Part shown: positions 8,677-14,070 of the stretch, piece by piece
Layout: each line of letters begins with the position of its first letter
How positions within the stretch are numbered: the stretch's first letter is position 1
Assembly (NCBI GenBank): GCA_963169295.1
Contig: CAUJDD010000028.1
Location: forward strand, 1 to 14,070
Direction of reading: 5' to 3'
DNA: 14,070 nucleotides
From: UBA4416 sp020846025
GTDB lineage: Bacteria > Bacteroidota > Bacteroidia > B-17B0 > Aurantibacillaceae
Made by a program: the position numbers and the translations under genes
The notes under the pieces: model-generated
The model's database searches: none
Seen by the model: only the letters and a program-made list of their open reading frames with translations
What the model was told of the DNA's origin: nothing

Positions 8677-8692
8677 ATTATTATCAAATTCT

Positions 8693-8718
8693 AATGCTAT
8701 GCATTATAAAATTAGAAG
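8693..8718. repeat. Short palindromic repeat, copy 2
   Basis: The palindrome AATGC-TAT-GCATT lies at 8693-8705, followed after 5 nt by ATTAGAAG (8711-8718), the same two modules as in copy 1. TTCTAAT (8689-8695) and ATTAGAA (8711-8717) also form a 7-bp inverted repeat around the core, so this copy could fold as a longer hairpin. Confidence 0.4.
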
Positions 8719-8866
8719 TGTAAATTCCCGTTTTTGAAGGTGTTAGTTGGATAAAATAGAAACATTCTGTTCTAATTCTTAATTTGGGATTAATGTGTTT
8801 TTAGGAATACTCCAGTTAATGTAATAAAATTTAAAATATATAGAAATTTTTATCAGCCATTTAACG

Positions 8867-9442
8867 ATGAAACTTGTATTTGCTACTCATAATCAAAATA
8901 AATTAAAAGAGGTGCGTGCATTAATGCCTAAACATATAGAGGTACTTAGTTTAACAGACATAAAATGGCATACTGAGATTGATGAAACATCGGATACCAT
9001 AGAAGGAAATGCCTTATTAAAGGCACAAACAGTATTTCAGCAAACAAAAATGCCGTGTTTTGCAGATGATAGCGGGTTGCTTGTAAATAGTTTAAATGGA
9101 GCGCCAGGTGTTTATTCGGCTAGATACGGTGGCGAACAAAAAAACGACCAAGATAATATACGCCGTTTATTACATGAGTTACATAATATCACTCAAAGAG
9201 AAGCTCATTTTAAAACAGTTATGGCTCTTGTACTCAATAATCAATCTTATTTATTTGAAGGGATAGTGTATGGGAAAATAACCACTGAAAAAACAGGGAC
9301 TAACGGATTTGGTTACGATCCAGTTTTTTTACCACAAGGCAGCTTAAAAACTTTTGCAGAGATGAGTGCCGAAGAAAAAAATGCAATGTCGCACCGTGCG
9401 ATTGCCATAAAAAAAATGACAGATTTTCTTAGTGAGATGTAG
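8867..9442 (+). CDS. rdgB: Non-canonical purine NTP pyrophosphatase (dITP/XTP diphosphatase), RdgB/HAM1 family
   Basis: This cytosolic house-cleaning enzyme hydrolyses dITP, ITP and XTP to the monophosphate plus pyrophosphate and so keeps deaminated purines out of DNA. At 191 residues it has normal family length. Family motifs are visible in order: FATHNQNK (residues 5-12) for phosphate binding, FADDSG (65-70) with catalytic D68, GVYSARYGG (81-89), GTNGFGYDP (144-152) for base recognition and SHRA (175-178). The ATG at 8867 places the FATHN motif at the expected N-terminal position. Its stop lies inside the 3' end of the opposite RNA methyltransferase gene, with a 14-bp convergent overlap. 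Confidence 0.95.
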   Translation: MKLVFATHNQNKLKEVRALMPKHIEVLSLTDIKWHTEIDETSDTIEGNALLKAQTVFQQTKMPCFADDSGLLVNSLNGAPGVYSARYGGEQKNDQDNIRRLLHELHNITQREAHFKTVMALVLNNQSYLFEGIVYGKITTEKTGTNGFGYDPVFLPQGSLKTFAEMSAEEKNAMSHRAIAIKKMTDFLSEM

Positions 9443-10616
9443 TGGTTTGTTTGGCTGTTTTTTTAGAACCACTATACATCTCATATTTTAATAACTTACA
9501 TTCTAACGACGCATTAAACAACGTCATCTTTTTACTTGGATGTAATCCTATGTGTTTAATGGCTTCCATGTTAGAGGTAATAATCCAAGCAGTCCAGCCA
9601 CCAAAATCTTTTTTTAGTTTATCCCCAATTTGTTTATAAAACGCATTGGTATCTTCCATTTTTATACGTTCGTCGTAAGGAGGATTTAGTAAGATGGTAC
9701 CGTGTGGCTTGTTAGGCATTAAATCAAAAAACGATTTATTTTCATAAGTAATCACATCATCTACTTTGGCAGTAGCGCCATTTCGTTTAGCCATCTCTAA
9801 TGGTTTTATATCTATATCGTTAGAGATAATAGTTGGTGTACCGTCTTTTATTCGATTAATACAAGCATCGTAAATTTTATCCCAAAGTTCTGCTTCATAA
9901 TCATGCCATTTCATAAAACCAAATTCTTTTCTAAATACACCAGGTGGAATATTATTTGCATATAACGCAGCTTCAATTCCTAAGGTTCCGCTTCCGCACA
10001 TACCGTCTATTAAAGGCAAATGAGGTTGCCAGTTAGATAATAAAACCATACCAGCAGCTAGTACTTCTTTCATAGGAGCGGTATCAATATCTACTCTATA
10101 ACCACGCTTAAATAATGAATCGCCACTACTATCTAAACTAACACTCACCTGATTTTTAAAAATATGAATATAAATTCTAAGTGTTGGATGATCTAAATCA
10201 ACATTAGGTCTTACATCAAATTTTTCTACAAAGCGATCACAAATAGCATCTTTGGTTTTTTGAGACACATATAATGAATGATTAAATTCATCTGAATTAA
10301 CGGTAGCATTTATTGCCAAGGTATCATCTGTATTTAATAACTTCTCCCATTCGTACTTTTTTATTTGATGGTATAACTCATGCTCATCATACGCTGTAAA
10401 TGAAAATAAAGGCACTAATACTTTTAAAGCCGTTCGTAAACATAAATTTGCTTTATACATAAAGCCTTTATCGCCTGTAAATGAAACGCCTCGTTTAAAA
10501 GGCACAATATCTCTAGCTCCCAATTTTAAAAGTTCGTTTGCTAATATATCTTCTAGACCATGAAAAGTAGTGGCCTTCATTTCAAAATCGTGAGAGTTGT
10601 TTAGTGGTGGTTTCAA
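9429..10616 (-). CDS. THUMP-domain class I SAM-dependent RNA methyltransferase (RlmL-N/YpsC-like)
   Basis: A probable 23S rRNA guanine-N2 methyltransferase of the type that forms the N-terminal half of RlmL. Counting from the TTG at 10616, residues 12-165 are the ferredoxin-like/THUMP RNA-binding part. The Rossmann methyltransferase follows, with motif I D204-GMCGSG and the catalytic NPPY at 311-314. The target is inferred from the family. The only upstream-possible starts are TTG at 10616, 18 nt after the mlaF stop, and ATG at 10580. TTG is kept because homologs have a few residues before the equivalent of FEMKATTFHGLE, but the ATG start cannot be excluded. It is the last gene of the minus-strand mlaE-mlaF operon, and its end overlaps rdgB by 14 bp. 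Confidence 0.88.
   Translation of the reverse strand: MKPPLNNSHDFEMKATTFHGLEDILANELLKLGARDIVPFKRGVSFTGDKGFMYKANLCLRTALKVLVPLFSFTAYDEHELYHQIKKYEWEKLLNTDDTLAINATVNSDEFNHSLYVSQKTKDAICDRFVEKFDVRPNVDLDHPTLRIYIHIFKNQVSVSLDSSGDSLFKRGYRVDIDTAPMKEVLAAGMVLLSNWQPHLPLIDGMCGSGTLGIEAALYANNIPPGVFRKEFGFMKWHDYEAELWDKIYDACINRIKDGTPTIISNDIDIKPLEMAKRNGATAKVDDVITYENKSFFDLMPNKPHGTILLNPPYDERIKMEDTNAFYKQIGDKLKKDFGGWTAWIITSNMEAIKHIGLHPSKKMTLFNASLECKLLKYEMYSGSKKTAKQTTTSH
9433..9483. terminator. Imperfect hairpin over the convergent ends of rdgB and the RNA methyltransferase gene
   Basis: TGAGATGT (9433-9440) pairs with ACATCTCA (9476-9483), and directly inside it AGTGGTT (9441-9447) pairs with AACCACT (9467-9473), with a 2-nt bulge (9474-9475) and a 19-nt loop. 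The rdgB stop codon sits in the left arm, and the right arm codes for the end of the opposite gene. It could act as a bidirectional terminator, but no clean T-tract follows on either strand. Confidence 0.45.
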
Positions 10617-10634
10617 TGTAAATAGATTGTTCGG

Positions 10635-11396
10635 TTATTTGTTTTTAACCGCATGATAAATTTCCTTCATAAATCCTGATGCAAATACAAAGTCTAATAA
10701 CTCAGGATTAGTGGTATTAAATATTTCTTTTCCCGTACCTGTCCACCATGGATTTCCTTTATAGATATATAAAATTTTTTCTCCAATTTCTACCACCGAG
10801 TTCATGTCGTGAGTAATAACAATGGTGGTAATATTAAATTCCTTTGTAAGGCTTTGAATCAAATTATCAATTACAATTGATGTTTTTGGGTCAAGTCCTG
10901 AGTTGGGTTCATCACAAAATAAATATTTAGGATTATTGGCAATAGCACGCGCTAAAGCAGCTCGCTTTTTCATACCACCTGATAATTCTCCAGGATATAA
11001 TTTATTTTTATTTGTTAATTGAACTTTATCTAAACAAAAATTTACACGCTCTTGTTTTTCTTCCTTGCTCATATCGGTAAACATGTCTAAGGGAAATCGC
11101 ACATTTTCTTCAAGTGTTTGAGAGTCGAATAAGGCACCGCCTTGAAATAACATGCCTATTTTTTTACGAATTTCTTGTTTGCCTCTTAAGTCAAGTGTTG
11201 GAAAGTTTTCTCCATTATATAATATTTGCCCACTATCTACTTCGTGCAAACCTACCATAAGTTTAAGGATGGTTGTTTTTCCGCTACCACTTTCACCAAT
11301 AATGAGATTTGTTTTTCCTTGTTCAAAAACAAACGACACATCATTAATTACTTTATGAGAGCCAAAACTTTTATGTATGTTCTTAATTTCAATCAT
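10635..11396 (-). CDS. mlaF: ABC transporter ATP-binding protein, MlaF-like (phospholipid/organic solvent transport)
   Basis: The 253-residue cytosolic ATPase of an MCE-type lipid ABC transporter, which powers glycerophospholipid movement between inner and outer membranes. Motifs in order are Walker A GESGSGKTT (residues 34-42), Q-loop Q85 (MLFQGGALFDS, typical of MlaF), signature LSGGMKKRAALARA (138-151), Walker B YLFCDE (158-163) with a D-loop at GLD (167-169) and the switch H196. The ATG at 11396 overlaps the mlaE stop by 4 bp (ATGA), indicating translational coupling. The substrate is inferred from the pairing with an MlaE permease. The MCE substrate-binding partner MlaD is not adjacent and must be encoded elsewhere. 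Confidence 0.92.
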   Translation of the reverse strand: MIEIKNIHKSFGSHKVINDVSFVFEQGKTNLIIGESGSGKTTILKLMVGLHEVDSGQILYNGENFPTLDLRGKQEIRKKIGMLFQGGALFDSQTLEENVRFPLDMFTDMSKEEKQERVNFCLDKVQLTNKNKLYPGELSGGMKKRAALARAIANNPKYLFCDEPNSGLDPKTSIVIDNLIQSLTKEFNITTIVITHDMNSVVEIGEKILYIYKGNPWWTGTGKEIFNTTNPELLDFVFASGFMKEIYHAVKNK

Positions 11397-12133
11397 GTAT
11401 AGAATAATTGCGTAATTAAGAAGTTAAAAATTAGGATTAAGATGCTGCTATACACAACAGCCGATGTGCTACTTTTACCTACTTCTAAAGCGCCACCTTC
11501 TGTATAAAATCCGAAATAAGAAGAAATAGAGGTGATAAGAAAAGCGAAGGTAATAACTTTTGTAAATGAATAATAAAGTTTCCAAGGTTCAAAAAAGGCC
11601 TGAATTCCAAAAATATATTCATAAGATGTAACAGCACCAACAGCCAAGCCCATAATATAACCACCAACAATTCCTAAGAACATACTGATGGCAATTAAAA
11701 AAGGTAGAATAACAACACCTGCTACAATTTTAGGTAATATTAAATACCCAGCCGAGTTAATTCCCATAATTTCAAGCGCATCAATTTGTTCTGTAATGCG
11801 CATCGAACCAATCTCTGATGCAATATTAGAACCAATTTTACCAGCAAGGATTAAGGAGACAATAGTAGGGCAAAATTCAGATAACATAGATTCGCGGACA
11901 GTAAATCCTACTGCATATAAAGGAACCAAAGGACTAGTAAATCCAAACGCTGATTGAATAGTAATAACTCCTCCCATAAAAAAAGAGATTATAGCAATAA
12001 TTGGTAATGAGCTAATCCCAATCTTATCTATTTCATATAAAATTTGTTTGGTATAAACTGATAATTTTTCTGGCTTACTAAACACTCGCTTGATAAGCAA
12101 AAAATATCTACCTAAATGAAAAAACAATTTCAT
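11393..12133 (-). CDS. mlaE: MlaE-family ABC transporter permease
   Basis: A 246-residue inner-membrane permease of an MCE-type lipid transporter. The family core is clear: VRESMLSEFCPTIVSLI followed by AGKIGSNIASEIGSMRITEQ and IDALEIMG (about residues 79-124), the segment that contacts the ATPase. About five hydrophobic helices surround it (roughly 41-63, 86-100, 134-168, 190-208, 224-243). The ATG at 12133 fits the usual N-terminus with a short amphipathic start. It is first in the minus-strand operon and overlaps mlaF by 4 bp. No clear TAnnTTTG promoter is seen in the upstream 100 nt, where a minus-strand terminator hairpin lies instead. Confidence 0.92.
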   Translation of the reverse strand: MKLFFHLGRYFLLIKRVFSKPEKLSVYTKQILYEIDKIGISSLPIIAIISFFMGGVITIQSAFGFTSPLVPLYAVGFTVRESMLSEFCPTIVSLILAGKIGSNIASEIGSMRITEQIDALEIMGINSAGYLILPKIVAGVVILPFLIAISMFLGIVGGYIMGLAVGAVTSYEYIFGIQAFFEPWKLYYSFTKVITFAFLITSISSYFGFYTEGGALEVGKSSTSAVVYSSILILIFNFLITQLFYT

Positions 12134-12164
12134 AATAAGTGGCTAATATACGATTAAGACACTG

Positions 12165-12197
12165 AAATAAAAAACGCTACCAATACTTTGATAGCGT
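12165..12197 (-). terminator. Minus-strand intrinsic terminator upstream of mlaE
   Basis: Read on the minus strand, ACGCTATC (12197-12190) pairs with GGTAGCGT (12181-12174) through 8 bp including one wobble, with an 8-nt loop, followed at once by TTTTTTATTT. On the plus strand the stem is less perfect and lacks a T-tract, so the terminator is directional. No intact minus-strand gene lies directly to its right. It could be a relic of a former neighbour or an attenuator ahead of mlaE. Confidence 0.6.
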
Positions 12198-12318
12198 CCG
12201 TTTATTAATTAGTTAGGGGTAAGCGTAAAAAGACGACACCTTAGAAAAAACAAATTCTCTTTTCGGCTCTTTCTTGCCGACAAAAAATATCACACCGTTT
12301 AATGTTGAAAACTTTTAA

Positions 12319-12333
12319 GGACAAAATTAGTCC
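12319..12333. promoter_or_regulatory. Putative C-protein operator box 1
   Basis: GGACAAAATTAGTCC is an imperfect palindrome with GGAC/GTCC outer arms, identical to box 2 located 39 bp downstream. It overlaps the position of the weak -33 element (TTAG at 12327-12330). By analogy with C-protein systems it is a binding site for the XRE protein encoded directly downstream. Confidence 0.6.
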
Positions 12334-12358
12334 CTAACGTATTTTCGCATTACTTTTG
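12327..12358 (+). promoter_or_regulatory. Bacteroidota-type promoter of the regulator-methyltransferase operon
   Basis: TACTTTTG (12351-12358) is a full match to the -7 consensus TAnnTTTG. The -33 region has only TTAG (12327-12330), 20 nt upstream, rather than TTTG. Transcription would start around 12363, giving a leader of about 13 nt before the ATG at 12376. A strong -7 with a weak -33 overlapped by an operator suits a regulated promoter. Confidence 0.6.
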
Positions 12359-12372
12359 GACAAAATTAGTCC
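12358..12372. promoter_or_regulatory. Putative C-protein operator box 2
   Basis: This is an exact second copy of GGACAAAATTAGTCC. It begins on the last base of the -7 box and ends 3 nt before the first ATG of the regulator, so it covers the expected transcription start. Binding here would block initiation. Both copies are preceded by ACTTTT (12311-12316 and 12352-12357). Confidence 0.6.
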
Positions 12373-12375
12373 TCA

Positions 12376-12696
12376 ATGACACTGACAAAAAATATGGTTT
12401 CTTCGTTTGGCGAACAACTCCGTTCATTACGTGAACAGAAACAGTTGTCATTGCGTGAAGTTGCTACAGAAATCGGAATAGACACTTCTTTGCTCGGAAA
12501 AATAGAGCGTGACGAAAGGCAACCAACAAAAGAACAAATAAAACTTGTTGCCAAGTTTTTCAAATTTGATGAAAACAAATTAATTAGAGAACATTTGAGC
12601 GACCAACTAGCTTATAAAATCATCGAGGCAGACGCTGATATAGATATTTTAAAAGTTGCAGAACAAAAAATTGAATATTTAAAAACAAAAAAATAA
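12376..12696 (+). CDS. XRE-family HTH regulator, C-protein-like controller of the restriction-modification system
   Basis: A 106-residue protein with an XRE/Cro-type helix-turn-helix at about residues 11-66 (recognition region SLREVATEIG to DTSLLGKIERDE) and a charged helical tail (83-106) that may serve dimerisation. Small XRE proteins next to a DNA methyltransferase act as controllers that time methylation and restriction after entry into a new host. Two in-frame starts exist, ATG 12376 and ATG 12394 (M7). The first lies 3 nt beyond operator box 2 and about 13 nt after the expected transcription start; the HTH is intact from either. The stop is 1 nt before the methyltransferase start, so the two are translated as a unit. 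Autoregulation is inferred from the paired operators. Confidence 0.85.
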   Translation: MTLTKNMVSSFGEQLRSLREQKQLSLREVATEIGIDTSLLGKIERDERQPTKEQIKLVAKFFKFDENKLIREHLSDQLAYKIIEADADIDILKVAEQKIEYLKTKK

Positions 12697-12697
12697 T

Positions 12698-13723
12698 ATG
12701 AAGGTAGTTTCATTATTCGCAGGTTGCGGTGGCTTAGACCTTGGTCTAATAAAAGCAGGGCATAAAATTGTTTTTGCAAATGATTTTGACAAGGACTGCC
12801 AAATTACTTATGAAAAAAATATTGGAAACCATTTTTGGCTCGGTGATGTAAAACAACTAGACACAAGTATTTTACCTGAGTATGATATTCTTACTGGAGG
12901 ATTTCCTTGTCAAGGCTTTTCGGTTGCCAATTTATACAGAAAAGCCTCTGATAGTAGAAATGAACTTTATTTACAAATTGTTAGAATAATTTCAGAAACA
13001 AAACCAAAGTATTTTCTAGCGGAAAATGTTCCAGGTTTATTAAGTCTTGGAAAAGGAGAAATTGCGAAAATGATTTTAAATGATTTTAAAAATATTGGAG
13101 TAGCAGACGGATTTTCTGGTTATGATGTAAAAATGTATTTGCTTAATGCAGCAAACTATGGCGTTCCGCAAGGAAGGAAAAGGGTTATATTCCTTGGCGT
13201 ATCAAACGACATTGAAAAGGAAAAAAGAGAAATATTATTTCAAAATTTTCCACCTAAAAAAACTCACGATAATAACGACCCTAAATTAAAACCATTCAAA
13301 ACTTTAAGAGAAGCTATTGGAGACTTACCCGAACCTAACACAAAAGCCGCTGAAAAAATATTAAATCATATCGGAACTAAACATAAGGTAAAAATTAACG
13401 GTTATATGGGTAATCGAAAACTTGAATGGGATAAACCCGGTCCGACAATGGTTGGAAGGGGTGGTGGAACTGGAGGCCCTGTTATTGCTGTTCATCCTAA
13501 TTGCAAAAGACGATTTACTGTGCGAGAAACTGCTAGAATACAGTCTTTCCCCGATAATTTTGAGTTTTATGGTTCAATATCATCGCAATTTCGACAAATC
13601 GGAAATGCTGTTGCAGTTGACTTTGCAAAACACTTAGGAAAAGTTTTAAAGGATTTTGAAGACGGAAAATTAAAAAATAAAAAAGTAACAAGTAAAGTTC
13701 AAGCTGAATTGCAGTTGGTTTAG
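12698..13723 (+). CDS. DNA (cytosine-5-)-methyltransferase of a type II restriction-modification system
   Basis: This 341-residue enzyme transfers methyl from SAM to C5 of cytosine within a DNA recognition sequence. Motifs in order are I SLFAGCGGLDLG (residues 5-16), IV GGFPCQGFS with catalytic C71, VI AENV (108-111), VIII QGRKRVIFLG (158-167), IX RRFTVRETARIQSFPDNF (271-288) and X QIGNAVAVDFA (300-310). The target recognition domain lies between about 168 and 270 and is short; the sequence specificity cannot be read from it. All catalytic motifs are intact, so it is probably active. It follows the XRE gene by 1 nt, and its stop overlaps by 4 bp the end of a convergent minus-strand gene, a common place for the cognate endonuclease. 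Confidence 0.95.
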   Translation: MKVVSLFAGCGGLDLGLIKAGHKIVFANDFDKDCQITYEKNIGNHFWLGDVKQLDTSILPEYDILTGGFPCQGFSVANLYRKASDSRNELYLQIVRIISETKPKYFLAENVPGLLSLGKGEIAKMILNDFKNIGVADGFSGYDVKMYLLNAANYGVPQGRKRVIFLGVSNDIEKEKREILFQNFPPKKTHDNNDPKLKPFKTLREAIGDLPEPNTKAAEKILNHIGTKHKVKINGYMGNRKLEWDKPGPTMVGRGGGTGGPVIAVHPNCKRRFTVRETARIQSFPDNFEFYGSISSQFRQIGNAVAVDFAKHLGKVLKDFEDGKLKNKKVTSKVQAELQLV

Positions 13724-14069
13724 TCTTGTAAAAGCTTTTTGTATTTTAAATTTTCCATTTCTTGCATTTTTATTTTGATGTTGTTTTCATCAAAAAAATT
13801 ATCGAAAGATTCCTCAACTTTAAAGTCAACGTGTTTTATTAATAAATCTCTGTCGACCCTTATTGAATTTCCTTCCCATCTATTTATTATCATATTTGAG
13901 TAACCATCTTTTGTATCGACCAAGCTATTATAAACCCAAATTACGCAGTTGAATATTTGAACGGATAAATAGCATCATAATTCCATAATCCAGAGAACCA
14001 AGCCCTTCGTTTTTTGCTTAGAGCAATTTTAAGAACCAATCTATCTCCTGTTTTTTCAAAATAAGCTCC
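13720..14069 (-). pseudogene. 3' end of an unrecognised gene split by a frameshift; candidate restriction endonuclease
   Basis: Entering from the right edge on the minus strand, one frame (14069-13941) encodes 42 residues ending WNYDAIYPFKYSTA and stops at TAA 13943-13941. A second frame, open from 13974 to TAA at 13722-13720, continues with VIWVYNSLVDTKDGYSN and ends in a Lys/Glu-rich helix. Adding one base near 13943-13974, for example after GCG before TAA, joins them into smooth protein-like sequence (KYSTA-VIWVYNS). The shortest independent reading of the second part would start at TTG 13923 or at the ATG for MIINRWEG. No slippery heptamer is visible. The end overlaps the methyltransferase stop by 4 bp. 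I do not recognise the family; the endonuclease role rests only on position. A sequencing error is possible. Confidence 0.55.
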
Positions 14070-14070
14070 A

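Larger units (their letters stand above)
8460..8866. other. 407-bp gene-free interval between ctaD and rdgB
   Basis: No convincing protein frame or tRNA is seen here. The interval holds the ctaD terminator hairpin, a possible promoter near 8649-8676 and two similar short palindromic repeats. The very AT-rich 60 nt before rdgB show no clear ribosome binding site. Confidence 0.6.
12134..12375. other. Intergenic junction between the mla operon and the restriction-modification module
   Basis: This 242-bp divergent region carries the minus-strand terminator, a small hairpin TCGGC/GCCGA (12263-12267 and 12276-12280, 8-nt loop), an inverted repeat GTTAGGG (12212-12218) / CCCTAAC (12332-12338), and the operator-promoter region of the regulator gene. 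No protein-coding frame is supported. Confidence 0.55.

Noticed and set aside
9442..9639. A plus-strand frame right after rdgB
   Set aside because: It is the complement of the conserved methyltransferase C-terminus, including the region before NPPY, and has no start signal.
12212..12338. GTTAGGG...CCCTAAC as an integron attC site carrying the restriction module
   Set aside because: The arms are in the opposite order to attC (which runs YYYAAC...GTTRRR), no inner paired boxes are seen, and no matching site is found after the module.
12366..12578. A 70-codon minus-strand reading frame opposite the XRE gene, resembling an antisense antitoxin or small protein
   Set aside because: It mirrors the helix-turn-helix gene, has no family features or start context, and the plus-strand protein has clear XRE motifs.
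13730..13739. AAAAGCTTTT palindrome after the methyltransferase as a terminator
   Set aside because: It has no loop or GC-rich stem and lies within the coding frame of the convergent gene; a chance palindrome.
13941..13977. Programmed -1 frameshift joining the two minus-strand frames
   Set aside because: The direction of shift would fit, but no slippery heptamer or following pseudoknot is apparent in the overlap zone, so mutation or sequence error is more likely.
1..14070. CRISPR arrays, tRNA or rRNA genes, insertion sequences
   Set aside because: No regularly spaced repeats, cloverleaf or rRNA-like sequence, transposase frame or terminal inverted repeats were seen on either strand.

Overview
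The window looks like a piece of a Bacteroidota chromosome, probably Flavobacteriales or a close relative. The base composition is AT-rich, and genes start without obvious Shine-Dalgarno sequences. A TAnnTTTG-type -7 box is present, and the left half holds an alternative complex III operon of the Bacteroidota type followed directly by cytochrome oxidase genes. The assignment rests on protein motifs and gene order; no search was run.

Region 1 (1-8459, + strand) is one respiratory operon that enters from the left. It holds the 3' part of actB (Fe-S protein), then actC (quinol-side membrane subunit), actD, actE (monohaem lipoprotein cytochrome c) and actF, followed by ctaC (CuA subunit II) and ctaD (haem-copper subunit I). 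Together they would oxidise menaquinol, pass electrons through ActB/ActE haems and Fe-S clusters to CuA, and reduce O2 in an aa3-type A-family oxidase. An ACIII-aa3 supercomplex is known from Flavobacterium johnsoniae. actA should lie just left of the window; no subunit III, SCO or haem A synthesis gene is inside it. A hairpin after ctaD probably ends the transcript.

Region 2 (8460-8866) is a 407-bp gap with that terminator, a possible promoter and two copies of a short palindrome. Region 3 (8867-12133) holds rdgB (+), which collides tail-to-tail with a minus-strand operon mlaE-mlaF-RNA methyltransferase. The rdgB and methyltransferase ends overlap and sit inside a long imperfect hairpin.

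Region 4 (12134-14070) is an accessory restriction-modification module. A small XRE regulator (C-protein-like) and a C5-cytosine DNA methyltransferase are separated by 1 nt. Two identical 15-bp imperfect palindromes lie just before the regulator, one over the weak -33 region and one over the expected transcription start, as an autoregulatory switch would require. Convergent to the methyltransferase, overlapping it by 4 bp, is the 3' end of an unrecognised minus-strand gene in the usual position for a restriction endonuclease. It is split into two frames that a single inserted base would rejoin, so it is either frameshifted or contains a sequence error. An orphan minus-strand terminator near 12174-12197 marks a likely junction between the core genes and this module.
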